Assembly (NCBI GenBank): GCA_014360015.1
Contig: JACIYJ010000002.1
Location: forward strand, 1-64,000
DNA: 64,000 bases
DNA from: Candidatus Aminicenantota bacterium
GTDB taxonomy: Bacteria > Acidobacteriota > Aminicenantia > Aminicenantales > Saccharicenantaceae
Direction of reading: 5' to 3'
The position numbers and the translations under genes are program-made. This document shows, one piece after another, positions 36,383-46,005 of this stretch (its first letter is position 1; every line of letters begins with the position of its first letter). The notes under the pieces were generated by a model that worked only from the letters and a program-made list of their open reading frames with translations, made no database searches and had not been told where the DNA came from.

Positions 36383-37388
36383 GATAGGTAAACACCAGAT
36401 AGAACTCAAGACTCTTACCTGGAAAATCCGCTGGCAGCGGCGGGAAGGGGGTAGACAGTTTAACCGCACTGACCGCGGCCTGGTCTAAAACTTCGCTGCT
36501 GGTGGAATTGGTAATCTCTAAGGAAAGAAGCTGCCCATCCCTGTCAACCAGAAGCACCAGAGCCACGTTTTTATTCTTCGGCATTACTGCCACCTGAGGC
36601 AGAACCCATCTGGCCTGAATAAGGTTGACCACTTTTTCGGCCCAGGGCTTGATGTCATAATGATAACCTGAAGCCGTTGCTTCTCCACTACCTGAAACTC
36701 TGAAACCACCCGGTCGAGGTTTACCGGCCGGGGAAAATCGCAGCGCTTTTCTGGCCTGTTGATAGGCTTTCGGCTCAACATATTGATAAACATCACTTTT
36801 AAGACTTGGACTGGATTCTTCCTTTCCGCTGTCTTGAGAGGATTCGGGTCTGACTGGCAGTTTCAGACTGAAGTTGTATTTCCCGGTACTCTTAAAGCGA
36901 GTTGAAAGATTCAGACGGACTCCGGACGGCGGACTTATTTCTCTTGTGCCTGAAGCTAAATAGGTCTCAAGGTCAAAAGGAATAGTCGGTTGCTCTACAC
37001 CACCTGGCTTTTCCCGGCCAGGTCTATCCCCTGAACCTGAACCAGCACCTGGACCACCAACACCACCGAGCTGGCCGCCAGGAACTCCTGAACCCTTTTC
37101 TCCGGGTTTCCTCGCCAGGTCCTCTGGAGCCGGTGGATGCCTGATGACTTCTTCCAGGTTACTGGGAAGGCTGACATCAGGATACCTGGCGATGGCTACT
37201 TCGGTTTCCCTCTGAAAGGGCAGAATCTTTATAAAAACCTTGGCCTGCCGTAGATAAAGAATCAACATAAGATGAAGGAAAATAGCAATACTCAGACTGA
37301 TAATTTTCCGCCTGAGCTCCGTCTGGTCAAGTTTTTGGAACCTGATTTTCAGGTTGATCAGTATTTTGCCCGGTTTTATTTTTTTCAT
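36375..37388 (-). CDS. TonB-like energy-transducing protein
   Basis: The 337-residue protein has a basic N-terminus, one transmembrane helix (ISLSIAIFLHLMLILYL), a long Gly/Pro-rich periplasmic spacer (GGQLGGVGGPGAGSGSG) and a TonB C-terminal domain (VALVLLVDRDGQLLSLEI, then LDQAAVSAVKLSTPFPPLP). It should span the periplasm and transmit proton-motive force to outer-membrane transporters. No ExbB/ExbD genes lie nearby, so these must come from elsewhere. It is coupled to the exported protein gene downstream. Confidence 0.85.
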   Translation of the reverse strand: MKKIKPGKILINLKIRFQKLDQTELRRKIISLSIAIFLHLMLILYLRQAKVFIKILPFQRETEVAIARYPDVSLPSNLEEVIRHPPAPEDLARKPGEKGSGVPGGQLGGVGGPGAGSGSGDRPGREKPGGVEQPTIPFDLETYLASGTREISPPSGVRLNLSTRFKSTGKYNFSLKLPVRPESSQDSGKEESSPSLKSDVYQYVEPKAYQQARKALRFSPAGKPRPGGFRVSGSGEATASGYHYDIKPWAEKVVNLIQARWVLPQVAVMPKNKNVALVLLVDRDGQLLSLEITNSTSSEVLDQAAVSAVKLSTPFPPLPADFPGKSLEFYLVFTYHD

Positions 37389-37465
37389 CAGAAGATTTCT
37401 TTTTTAAAAAATTAACTATTTATTATATAGAAATTCAGCCAGAATTAGAAAGTTGCAAATCAGGT

Positions 37466-39658
37466 TTATTTAATTGAGACCTTGAAAATGATAAAAGCCA
37501 GGCAGAAGGAATTTACCAGCAGAAGAAAAGAGAAGAGAAGCTTAAGGCCCAGTAAAGGAATAAAGATCGAGGTGGCCAGAAGTGCTCCGAAAAACGAGCC
37601 GAAAAGGTCAAGCGAATAACCCAGACCATAACGAGTCCGGTGTTGCAGGAAGATCGAATTACTGACTACAAACAGCATCCCGCCGAGCAGTCCCATAGCC
37701 AGAAGCAGGCTGTAGAAAAAGGCTTCTGATTCTGAGGTCAGTCCAGCTCTGGCCAGACCGAGAAAGACAACAAAACCGGCCTGGACTGCGGTCAGATGTT
37801 TAAGGCTGATTTCCCGAAATAAGGACCTGACTAAGGTTGAACCGAGAAACAATCCGAGCATAAACATGGTGAATAGCAGAGAAATTTTTCCGTAAACCAG
37901 ACCTAACTTCGACTGAAAGGCAAGGATAAAACCAATTTCAGCAATGATGGTGGTAAAACCCATTACGGTCAGCGGCAGAAGACAGACCGGCCCGATTGAA
38001 TTCTTGTTCAGGATGAGGATAATTATCAGGATTAATAGCAATAAAAGAGGCAAGTCAAACAACCAGCGCCTGGTCAAACTGTTGAGAAAAGTCAGAATCT
38101 TTCCTTCCAGGCCTTTAAATTGTTTGCTCCAGAGAAGGGAGTTGAAAAAATAACTGATCGGTGCCTGGTCAGAATTGAGACGGGGATTTCTTACCGATTT
38201 AATCCTGGTCATTAAATAATCTTTTTTCAGCGGATTGAGACGGCTCGAAAGAAGCTCGGGTCGGAAATAGACTGTTTGCAGGTTAAGTTTTTCCAGCCGG
38301 CTCACCAGAATCTCAAGAGAATCATCGATCTTTCCGTCAGAAGCCAGAAAAACATTGTTATCACCCGGTATGATCCTGACTTCCTGAAAGACTTGTTTGA
38401 GGGAGTAATAGATTGAAGCCAGGAATTGGGTCAGTTCTTCTGAAAGGTAATTTTCTGAAGATGGCAGGATAAAAGAAAAGACTCCATTCGGAGTCAATTT
38501 CTCTTTGACTGAGGAATAAAATTCAATCGTATAGAACCTGTTGACCTGAGCTGTGGCTGGTTCGGGCAGGTTGCTGATGATTACCTCATATTTTTGATTT
38601 TTCTTTTGTTGATTTTTCTTTTGAATAAACCTTCTTCCATCTTCAATATGGAAAGAGACCCGGGGATTATCCAGCACGGCAGCTTTTTCCCCGAGATGCC
38701 GGCGGGAAAGTTTAATCAGAGCCGGGTCTAATTCAACATAGTCAATTTCAACCTGGGGGTATTGAAGGATCTGCCCCAGGCTACCATTCAGACCACCTCC
38801 GATTAAAAGAACTCTCTTCGCTTCAGGCCGCTGAAGAAGGGCAAAATGGACCGCCTCTTCTGCTGCAGCCAGGTCAGGATGATTAAAAGCCAGAAGATTG
38901 TTGGTAAAAAAAGAAATCTGGTCACCTGACTTTATCACTTGAAGTCTGGAGTATAGAGAGTCCTTAGCTTCAACCAGCTCAAAAGGTTTCCAGTAGATTC
39001 TTTCTGTCGGGAAATCAAAAATCCAGAGTCCGGTTGAAACCATCAGCATTGCCAGCCAGGCCAGAAAAGTTTTTTTTCTGGAAGCGACTAACCACATACT
39101 CATTCCGACGATAGACATCACCACAGCTGCGGCCTGCCAGTTAGAAAAGAAGGGGATCAGCAAAAGATAGACCACCAGTCCGCCAGCGGCTGCCCCCAAA
39201 GATTCCAGCTGATAGGTGGCTACCAGATGGCCTTCAAGCCAGAAAACGTTATAAACAAAAAGTGCTCCCAAGGGCAAACTGACCAGAAAGGAAATCAGGA
39301 GTGAAGTTAAAATCACTGAGCTCAATCCGGTCATTTCGGTGGGCAGATAACCAAAAATGAACCTGGAAAAACGTAGTAAAATCAGGAGAATGGTGAAGAC
39401 CAGCATGGAGAAAGTATAAAATCCGGTCTTGCTGACTGAAGGGGAAAACTTCTTCTCGGCCAGAAGACTGCCAATCCCGCCTCCCAGTAACCAAAAAGCC
39501 AGGACAAAGCCATATACCAGCTCATTTCCATAAAAATAGATTTCGAATTCTCGCAGGATTAAAATCTGGAAAGAAATGGCCAAGAAGCCAAGAAGAAAGG
39601 GATAGCAATTTTTCTTCAGCTCCAGACTCCTGGAATTACCTGACCGCAATATCGGCAT
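37466..39658 (-). CDS. Membrane protein with central spermidine-synthase-like domain
   Basis: The 730-residue protein has about six helices before residue 215, a Rossmann methyltransferase/spermidine synthase-like domain (IGGGLNGSLGQ at 287-296, VELDP at 308-312, IEDGRRF, NLPEP) and about seven further helices after residue 530. This fusion is a known class of bacterial membrane-bound spermidine synthase-like proteins whose substrate is uncertain. The start overlaps the radical SAM gene by 43 bases. It sits in a minus-strand cluster with radical SAM and DUF362 genes. Confidence 0.8.
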   Translation of the reverse strand: MPILRSGNSRSLELKKNCYPFLLGFLAISFQILILREFEIYFYGNELVYGFVLAFWLLGGGIGSLLAEKKFSPSVSKTGFYTFSMLVFTILLILLRFSRFIFGYLPTEMTGLSSVILTSLLISFLVSLPLGALFVYNVFWLEGHLVATYQLESLGAAAGGLVVYLLLIPFFSNWQAAAVVMSIVGMSMWLVASRKKTFLAWLAMLMVSTGLWIFDFPTERIYWKPFELVEAKDSLYSRLQVIKSGDQISFFTNNLLAFNHPDLAAAEEAVHFALLQRPEAKRVLLIGGGLNGSLGQILQYPQVEIDYVELDPALIKLSRRHLGEKAAVLDNPRVSFHIEDGRRFIQKKNQQKKNQKYEVIISNLPEPATAQVNRFYTIEFYSSVKEKLTPNGVFSFILPSSENYLSEELTQFLASIYYSLKQVFQEVRIIPGDNNVFLASDGKIDDSLEILVSRLEKLNLQTVYFRPELLSSRLNPLKKDYLMTRIKSVRNPRLNSDQAPISYFFNSLLWSKQFKGLEGKILTFLNSLTRRWLFDLPLLLLLILIIILILNKNSIGPVCLLPLTVMGFTTIIAEIGFILAFQSKLGLVYGKISLLFTMFMLGLFLGSTLVRSLFREISLKHLTAVQAGFVVFLGLARAGLTSESEAFFYSLLLAMGLLGGMLFVVSNSIFLQHRTRYGLGYSLDLFGSFFGALLATSIFIPLLGLKLLFSFLLLVNSFCLAFIIFKVSIK

Positions 39659-40743
39659 TTGTTCCCACTTAATTCTTTTTTCTTGATGGTATAGCCATAT
39701 CTCTCAATAATTACTTTACCACAATTCGGACAGTAGGTATGTTCTCCAGGATGACCGGGTACATTTCCCACATAAACATAATGCAATCCCTCTTCCAGAG
39801 CAATCTCTCTAAGCTTTTCCAGAGTGGAGACAGGAGTCGGCGGCAGGTTTTTGATCAGGTACATTGGATGGAAACGAGAAAAATGAATTGGATAGTCCGG
39901 TCCGATTTCAGCCTTCAGCCAGCGGGACATTTTTCTGATATCCTCTGGATTATCATTAAGGGTCGGAATCACCAGGTAGACTATTTCCAGCCAGGTTTTT
40001 GATTTAGCAATCTGCTTGATGGTTTTGAGGACAGGCTGAAGTTCACCACGGACGTAATTGGTATAAAAGTCCTGAGTAAAAGCTTTTAAGTCAATTTTTA
40101 TGGCTTCAACCACCTTCATTAAATCGGCCAGAGGTTCCGGGTTGATGTAGCCGGCGCTGACTACAACGTTTTTGATTCCGCGTCTTCTGGCTAAAAGGCA
40201 GGTGTCATACATAAATTCATAAAAAATTACTGGTTCAGAATAGGTATAGGCGATGACCGGACAGTTGTATTTTTCGGCAGTCTCGACCACGGCTTCGGGT
40301 GGCAGGTGGATATTTCTTACCTGTTCCGGCCGCATCTGGGAAATTTCCCAGTTCTGGCAGAATTTGCAACTCAGGTTGCAACCGGCAGTGGCTAAGGAAA
40401 AGGCCTCAGAGCCTGGGAGGAAGTGGAAAAAAGGCTTTTTTTCTATGGGGTCGACGTTCAGGCTGGCTACCTTGCCATAAACTAAGGTGTAGTATTTTCC
40501 ATCCTGATTTTCTCTGACGCCGCAGAACCCACGCTCTTTATCTCCGAGCTGGCAGAAGCGCGGGCAAAGCTCGCATTTGATTTCACGATCAGGCAGCTTC
40601 TGATAATACCTGGCTTCAACTCTAGATAGCTGGGAAGGCGGAGCGGCCAGGGCTGATGACGAAAGGGGAGTACTCAAGCCTTTACCAACTAAAAAAAGAC
40701 TGCAGCCTGCCAGCGAGCATTTAAGAAAATCCCGTCGGTCCAT
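39616..40743 (-). CDS. Tat-exported radical SAM protein (AmmeMemoRadiSam-type)
   Basis: The 375-residue protein contains the radical SAM cluster CNLSCKFCQ (C122, C126, C129), preceded by a cysteine-rich segment (CELCPRFCQLGDKERGFC) and followed by a C-terminal zinc-ribbon pair (CPNCG and CRYCG). This is the layout of the radical SAM member of the AmmeMemoRadiSam system; no AmmeMemo partners are present. It begins MDRRDFLKCS and has a hydrophobic stretch ending near ALA, a twin-arginine-type signal. Periplasmic location would be unusual for a radical SAM enzyme. Family substrate unknown. Confidence 0.85.
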   Translation of the reverse strand: MDRRDFLKCSLAGCSLFLVGKGLSTPLSSSALAAPPSQLSRVEARYYQKLPDREIKCELCPRFCQLGDKERGFCGVRENQDGKYYTLVYGKVASLNVDPIEKKPFFHFLPGSEAFSLATAGCNLSCKFCQNWEISQMRPEQVRNIHLPPEAVVETAEKYNCPVIAYTYSEPVIFYEFMYDTCLLARRRGIKNVVVSAGYINPEPLADLMKVVEAIKIDLKAFTQDFYTNYVRGELQPVLKTIKQIAKSKTWLEIVYLVIPTLNDNPEDIRKMSRWLKAEIGPDYPIHFSRFHPMYLIKNLPPTPVSTLEKLREIALEEGLHYVYVGNVPGHPGEHTYCPNCGKVIIERYGYTIKKKELSGNKCRYCGQVIPGVWS

Positions 40744-40760
40744 TTTTTCCCTTTTCTATA

Positions 40761-41657
40761 TTATACCTCTTCTTCAACTATTTCGATATTCTCCAGCCGG
40801 GCCTGGCCCAGTCCAAGCTTTTCTGCGGTAAAAAGATAAACTGGTTCTCGATTTTCTTCTTTAAGGGAAGGAAGTCCCTTTCTGGCTCTGAGTTCGTCAA
40901 TCAATTTCCAGCCAACGGCATCAGCCGCCACCGGGTCAGTGCTGAAGATCAATTTCTTACAGTTTTCTGCCCACTGCGGATGATAGGATGGCCCACGATG
41001 ATACTGAACTTTAAGAGCATCCAGAATGGTCAGGCGATGCTTTCTTCTGATTAGATCTGTCTCAAAAAGCTCGGCGATGTAGGGATTGCAGTGAGAATCG
41101 TGATATTTATTGGGATTATGAATAGCACCAAAATAGTTTTTCAGGCCAGCGGTAACTCCGGCCAGACCATGGTCTTTGAGAATGGCCAGGCTGATGGAAG
41201 CGTCTATCAACTCGGCCTGGATTCGAGAGAACAGACTGCCGATATTCCGGTTGACGATCGGTTCTTCGGTGTAACCAGCGCCACGGGTATCGGTGCCAAA
41301 AATTTTCAGGCTGCCCGGCGTATTGGATAATTTATACCCGGTATCTTTCAGCTCTTCGTTGCTTCTGTCCCAGATGATGATATTATCTTCACGACAGATG
41401 GTCTGCCCGAGCCACAGACCAAGGGTGATTGAAGTTTCAGGCAGGGTGCTCAGAAGTCTTCGGCCGATGGTATTGATCTTTATTCCTACCCGGTCCTCAG
41501 GTTTAAACCAAATAGCCAGAGCCTCTTCAGCTTTTGAAGCCCCGGTCAGAAGCTCCAGCCCTTTTCTGAACATTTTAAGCACAACCCTGGGGTCGGGCAG
41601 GCCTTGACCCGAAAAAACGTTTCTGGCAGTTATAACCACTACTTTAGAAGTTTTCAT
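40761..41657 (-). CDS. DUF362 family protein
   Basis: The 298-residue protein matches DUF362 (LAILKDHGLAGVTAGLKNYFG, ISTDPVAADAVGW-like FSTDPVAADAVGW near the end). The start at ATG 41657 (MKTSKVVV) is preferred to the TTG at 41690 because the promoter lies between. No cysteine-rich ferredoxin motif is present. It heads the minus-strand cluster with the radical SAM gene 17 bases downstream. Members commonly accompany radical SAM proteins, but the role is not established. Confidence 0.8.
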   Translation of the reverse strand: MKTSKVVVITARNVFSGQGLPDPRVVLKMFRKGLELLTGASKAEEALAIWFKPEDRVGIKINTIGRRLLSTLPETSITLGLWLGQTICREDNIIIWDRSNEELKDTGYKLSNTPGSLKIFGTDTRGAGYTEEPIVNRNIGSLFSRIQAELIDASISLAILKDHGLAGVTAGLKNYFGAIHNPNKYHDSHCNPYIAELFETDLIRRKHRLTILDALKVQYHRGPSYHPQWAENCKKLIFSTDPVAADAVGWKLIDELRARKGLPSLKEENREPVYLFTAEKLGLGQARLENIEIVEEEV

Positions 41658-41672
41658 GGTTTTATCAAATTT

Positions 41673-41701
41673 ATAATGTCTTTTAATCAAGGGATTGTCA
41701 A
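41673..41701 (-). promoter_or_regulatory. Promoter of the DUF362 cluster
   Basis: On the minus strand TTGACA (41696-41701), 17 bases, then CATTAT (41673-41678). The leader is predicted at about eight bases and lacks a Shine-Dalgarno sequence. Confidence 0.5.
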
Positions 41702-41721
41702 TAGAACCAATTCCAGATTTA

Positions 41722-41750
41722 TTGCTTTAAATCTTGAAAACAGCTATATT
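41722..41750 (+). promoter_or_regulatory. Promoter of the DUF6599 gene
   Basis: TTGCTT (41722-41727), 17 bases, then TATATT (41745-41750). The transcript would start near 41757, just before the GGAGG ribosome binding site at 41761-41765. Confidence 0.5.
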
Positions 41751-41770
41751 GATTTCAAATGGAGGAAATG

Positions 41771-42700
41771 ATGAAAAAGTACAGAGGACTTGATATTTTC
41801 CATCTTTCTGGGCTGTTTTTCTTTTCACTGATTTTGGTTGGAGCTCCTCTCCTCAAGGCCCAGGAATTAAAGCCGAATCCAGCTCTTAGAGCTCTTTTAC
41901 CAGAACTGCCAGACTGGGTCCTTCAGGAGCAACCGCAGACTTATTTTCCGGGAACTCTTTTTGAATACATCGACGGGGCTTCTGAAGCCTATCTTAGTTA
42001 CGACTTTAAAGAACTCCTGGTGGCCCAGTACCAGAAAAAAGGAACAGAAACCACGATTACTCTGGAAATTTACGATATGGGCACACCCCTCAATGCTTTC
42101 GGCATCTTCAGCTCTGAACGCTATCCTGATAATCCAGAAGCAGGTGTTGGTAATGCTGGTTATCTGGAAGAAGAAGTTTTAAATTTCATCTCCGGTCGTT
42201 ATTACGTCAAACTTCTTTGCTATAATGGTGAAGCTGACACTCCGACTTATCTTAAACATTTTGCTCGGGAGGTTGAATCGAAAATCAAAGATAAAGCTTC
42301 ACTCCCTGAGATGTTCCGTTTTTTCCCGACCGAAGGCCGGATAAAGAATTCCGAAAAATTCATAAAAAGGAATTTTATGGGCTTTGATTTCCTCAAAAAT
42401 GGTTATGCCGTGACTTACCGTCAGAATCAAGCCGAGTTTGATGGTTTTATCATCGAAGCTGGGTCAATCTCTGAAGCCCAAGCCATGTTGCAGAAAATTC
42501 TGGATTTCTATTCAGGAGAGAAGGTTCCTTTTATAAAAGAAGGTGACAAATATCGTCAGACAAACATTCACGGACAGCAGGTTTTCCTTGGTCAGGTTAA
42601 AAACTACCTATTTGGGTTCAGTCGTGTCCCTCAGGATCTGGTTCCCCTGGCTCTCCGCAATTTTGACCGGTTACGCCAGGCTTTGGAGGCAAAAAAATAA
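41771..42700 (+). CDS. DUF6599 family exported protein
   Basis: The roughly 309-residue protein has a signal peptide (FHLSGLFFFSLILVGAPLLKAQ) and the segment TLFEYIDGASEAYLSYDFKELLVAQY, which matches the DUF6599 family. GGAGG at 41761-41765 fixes the start at ATG 41771; ATG 41759 lies on the wrong side of it. It is divergent from the DUF362 cluster and is followed closely by an AI-2E-type permease gene. Function unknown. Confidence 0.75.
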   Translation: MKKYRGLDIFHLSGLFFFSLILVGAPLLKAQELKPNPALRALLPELPDWVLQEQPQTYFPGTLFEYIDGASEAYLSYDFKELLVAQYQKKGTETTITLEIYDMGTPLNAFGIFSSERYPDNPEAGVGNAGYLEEEVLNFISGRYYVKLLCYNGEADTPTYLKHFAREVESKIKDKASLPEMFRFFPTEGRIKNSEKFIKRNFMGFDFLKNGYAVTYRQNQAEFDGFIIEAGSISEAQAMLQKILDFYSGEKVPFIKEGDKYRQTNIHGQQVFLGQVKNYLFGFSRVPQDLVPLALRNFDRLRQALEAKK

Positions 42701-42723
42701 AATAATTACTGGAAGGTATATCC

Positions 42724-43743
42724 ATGTCCGAATCTAAGATAACTCGAGTATCTCTTATCATCATTGTTCTATTTATCATTGGAATAATTCTGAAGCTAAC
42801 CAAACCGATACTATTTCCTTTTCTTTTAGCTCTTTTCATTTCTTATGCCATTTCTCCATTGCTGGACTGGATGCTCCGACTGAAGTTTCCCAAGGCTCTG
42901 GCCATTGTTCTGATTTTAATCTTTACTTTTGCCATCCTTTATCTTCTCGGATTGCTTTTATATTCCAGCGGCAAATATTTTGCTTCAGAACTGCCGAAGT
43001 ACAGCGAAAAAATTAACTCTCTGATAACTGATTTTGCTGGTAGCCTGGCTCGTTTGCCAGTAAAAGTTGACATACCCTCGTTAGTCTCACAATTCAACCT
43101 GGAAAAAGTAACTAATTTTTTGCTAAGTACACTTGGCTCTTTTCTCTCCTTTCTGACCAATATGCTGTTAGTGTTTGTTTTTGTTATTTTTATTTTGGCT
43201 GGTAAAGACAAGCTGGCTGGAAAGATTGCCAGAGCTTTTGCCGAGGAAAGAGCTGCCTATGTCACCAGAGTTCTTGAGAGCATCAATCGTCAGATTCAAA
43301 AATACTTAGCCGTCAAAACTTTTCTCAGCCTGCTCAACGGAGCCCTGGTAGCTCTGATTCTGGTGATCTTTGGGGTGGACTTCGCCCTCCTTCTGGGTTT
43401 TGTCACTTTTATCCTGAATTTCATTCCTTCTTTCGGGTCAATTGTTGCGACCATTATCCCAGTGGTCATCGCTTTCTTTCAATTTGGTAATTCTCTGACT
43501 CCCATCTGGGTGCTGATCTCAATTGCGGTCACGGATACCATAATGGGGAATTTTATAGATCCTAAATTAATGGGGCAGGGTTTAGACCTCAGCCCGTTGC
43601 TGGTGATCTTCTCCCTAATTTTTTGGGGCTGGTTATGGGGTATACCGGGAATGGTTCTGGCTGTACCTTTACTGGCAGTGATGAAGATCATCTTCGAAAA
43701 TATCCCCTCGCTGAGATTTTTGGCGGTCTTGATGAGCAAATAA
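42724..43743 (+). CDS. AI-2E family transporter-like membrane protein
   Basis: The 339-residue membrane protein has the PF01594 pattern: paired N-terminal helices (FPFLLALFISYAISPLLDWM), a long extracytoplasmic helical region and a conserved C-terminal core (GFVTFILNFIPSFGS, IDPKLMGQGLDLSPLLVIFSL). Members transport varied solutes; export of autoinducer-2 is shown only for a few. It is 23 bases downstream of the DUF6599 gene. Confidence 0.88.
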   Translation: MSESKITRVSLIIIVLFIIGIILKLTKPILFPFLLALFISYAISPLLDWMLRLKFPKALAIVLILIFTFAILYLLGLLLYSSGKYFASELPKYSEKINSLITDFAGSLARLPVKVDIPSLVSQFNLEKVTNFLLSTLGSFLSFLTNMLLVFVFVIFILAGKDKLAGKIARAFAEERAAYVTRVLESINRQIQKYLAVKTFLSLLNGALVALILVIFGVDFALLLGFVTFILNFIPSFGSIVATIIPVVIAFFQFGNSLTPIWVLISIAVTDTIMGNFIDPKLMGQGLDLSPLLVIFSLIFWGWLWGIPGMVLAVPLLAVMKIIFENIPSLRFLAVLMSK

Positions 43744-43913
43744 AAAGAATTTAGCTGTCTGGTTAAGCCAGTCTGCTTGAAGAAGGATAGGCTAAACCTT
43801 TTTCTCTTAACTCTTCACAGCTCAGGCTGCAGATTTCGAGACGCAAGACAAGACAGTTTCTTTGAACTTCTCTTTACTGACATCTGGAGCAGAGGGGCCA
43901 TTTTCCTGTTCTT

Positions 43914-44672
43914 TTAATCTTGAGGTTCTTTCTCTTGTTTTTGATTTATGATAAAAGCTTCATCACTCAAAACTTCGAGCTTATTCTTCAGCAGTTTTTT
44001 TAAAGCCTTTTGAGCAGCCTTCTGCTCGGCGCTCTTTTTGGATGGACCTTTAGCTTTGGCCAGGACCCTCTCACCCGAGCAGACTTCAACCGTGAAAACT
44101 TTCTCATGTTCAGGACCGGCCTCGGTCACGAGGCGATAGACAGGTGTTGGCAGCTTTTGCTGATTAAAATATTCCTGAAGTGCTGATTTAAAATTGTTTA
44201 TCAGGAAATTATCTTTTGGTAGTTTTTTGAAATGCCTTTTTATAAGCCGGTTCAGAACCTGTCTGGCGGTTTCAAAGTCGCTGTCCAGATAAACCGCTCC
44301 CATCAAAGCTTCAAAGGTTCCGGCCAAAATTCTCTTTTTCTTCCGGCCGCCATTTTTTTCTTCACCTTTACCCAGAAGGACCTCTTTGTCCAGGCCAAGC
44401 TTCTTGGCAAGCAAAGATAGGGAATTGGTCGAGACCATGGCCGCTTTTAGTTTGGATAATTGACCCTCTCTGAGCTGAGGGTAGTTCTGGTGAAAATAAT
44501 CAGCCAGAATTAAACCGACCACTGAATCTCCCAGAAACTCTAAGACTTCGTTATCTTTCAGCTTGCTGGATAAGTGCTCGTAAGCGTAAGAACTGTGGGT
44601 TAAAGCTTGCTGAAGCAGTTGATGGTTATTGAATTTATAACCAAGTTTTTTTTCTACAGAGGCTAAGGCCAT
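43914..44672 (-). CDS. rnc: Ribonuclease III
   Basis: The 252-residue double-strand-specific RNase has the signature NEVLEFLGDSVVGLIL (about residues 41-56), a second acidic cluster GTFEALMGAVYLD, and a C-terminal dsRNA-binding domain (FKSALQEYFNQ, SKKSAEQKAAQKAL). It processes rRNA and structured mRNAs. Length is slightly above usual because of a charged C-terminal tail (INQKQEKEPQD). It is the last gene of the minus-strand pyr group, 30 bases after pyrC. Confidence 0.96.
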   Translation of the reverse strand: MALASVEKKLGYKFNNHQLLQQALTHSSYAYEHLSSKLKDNEVLEFLGDSVVGLILADYFHQNYPQLREGQLSKLKAAMVSTNSLSLLAKKLGLDKEVLLGKGEEKNGGRKKKRILAGTFEALMGAVYLDSDFETARQVLNRLIKRHFKKLPKDNFLINNFKSALQEYFNQQKLPTPVYRLVTEAGPEHEKVFTVEVCSGERVLAKAKGPSKKSAEQKAAQKALKKLLKNKLEVLSDEAFIINQKQEKEPQD

Positions 44673-44702
44673 GTCAGCTGATTATTATAATCTATTTCTG
44701 CC

Positions 44703-45986
44703 TCAATCTAAAACTGGATAAACAACCCGGCCGTTGACGATGGTCATAGCCACCGTACCCTGGAATTGACTTCCAAGATACGGTGTGTTGAGGCTTTTTG
44801 ACTGAAATGTCTCCCTGGTTATGGAAGTAACTCCCTTGAGATCAAGCAGAGTCAGGTCAGCATCAGCGCCAGGTTTGATTCGGCCCTTGTTCTGAAGTCT
44901 TAGAAGCCTGGCCGGGACGACACTCAGAGCTTCAATAAGACGGTTTAAAGAAAATTCTCCCGTTCTGACCAGCTTATCGAGCAGAGCCGGAACAGCCGTT
45001 TCCAGACCGTTTATTCCGAAAGGTGCTTTTTCCAGCCCGAGTTTTTTTTCGTCCTCAGCATGAGGAGCATGGTCGGTAGCAATGACCTCAATCAGACCCT
45101 CTTTGAGAGCCTGTCGTAGAGCTTTTACGTCTTCTTCTGTCCTTAATGGTGGGTTAACTTTATAATTAGGATCCCGGCTGAGGAGGGCTTCTTCTGTTAA
45201 TAGAAGATGGTGGGGTGTAACTTCGGCTGAAACAGGAACTCGGTTTTCTTTAGCCCAGCGCAGAAGTTCAACTGAACCCTTAGTACTCAGGTGAGCTAAG
45301 TGCACAGGAAGATTGAAATTCTTTGCCAGGATTATGTCTCTGGCCACCATGATTTCTTCGGCTGCTGCCGGAATGCCTTCTACTCCGAGCAAGCGCGAAA
45401 CCCGACCTTCGTTGATGACTCCGGTGAGAGCCAGTGTTTTTTCTTCGCAGTGGTCAATAATAGGCACATTGAGCTCAGCTGCTTTTTCCATGGCCTGCTT
45501 CATCAGGGCGCTGTTATAGACCGGCTGGCCGTCATCAGAAAAAGCTACTGCGCCCGCAGCCACCAGCTCGCTCAGCGGGGCTAACTCCTGACCTTTTTGG
45601 TTTTTAGTGACAGCGGCTATCGGCAGAACATTCACCGGAGATTCTTTTTCAGCTTTAGCTTTTATGAATCTGGTTATTTCTGGAGAATCGTTGACCGGGT
45701 TGGTGTTGGGCATACAGCAGACCGTGGTAAAACCGCCTCTGGCTGCAGCCCGGCTACCCGAAGCTATGGTTTCTTTATGTTCGAAGCCAGGTTCGCGCAG
45801 ATGAGCATGCAGATCAATAAAACCAGGAGCTACGATCAGTCCGGAAACTTCAATGATTTTATCAACCGGAATGTCTATCTCCGGTTTGATTTCGGCGATT
45901 TTTCCGTCAACAACCAGCAGGTCAAATTGGCCATCAATTTTCTCTCCGGGATCGAGGACCCAACCTTTCTTTAATAATAGCTTCAA
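44703..45986 (-). CDS. pyrC: Dihydroorotase
   Basis: The 427-residue class I dihydroorotase cyclises carbamoyl aspartate in pyrimidine synthesis. Metal-binding and catalytic landmarks are DLHAHLREPGFEHKET, MPNTNPVNDSP, VHLAHLSTKGS, VTPHHLLLTEE and ATDHAPHAEDEK. It follows pyrR by 19 bases. No pyrB (aspartate transcarbamoylase) is adjacent, which is the usual partner for this enzyme type. Confidence 0.95.
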   Translation of the reverse strand: MKLLLKKGWVLDPGEKIDGQFDLLVVDGKIAEIKPEIDIPVDKIIEVSGLIVAPGFIDLHAHLREPGFEHKETIASGSRAAARGGFTTVCCMPNTNPVNDSPEITRFIKAKAEKESPVNVLPIAAVTKNQKGQELAPLSELVAAGAVAFSDDGQPVYNSALMKQAMEKAAELNVPIIDHCEEKTLALTGVINEGRVSRLLGVEGIPAAAEEIMVARDIILAKNFNLPVHLAHLSTKGSVELLRWAKENRVPVSAEVTPHHLLLTEEALLSRDPNYKVNPPLRTEEDVKALRQALKEGLIEVIATDHAPHAEDEKKLGLEKAPFGINGLETAVPALLDKLVRTGEFSLNRLIEALSVVPARLLRLQNKGRIKPGADADLTLLDLKGVTSITRETFQSKSLNTPYLGSQFQGTVAMTIVNGRVVYPVLD

Positions 45987-46005
45987 TAGATCTTCTCCCG
46001 CCTCT

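Noticed and set aside
43744-43913. CTGG/CCAG and AGG/CCT hairpins followed by T-rich sequence between convergent genes
   Set aside because: Stems are too short to support a terminator call.
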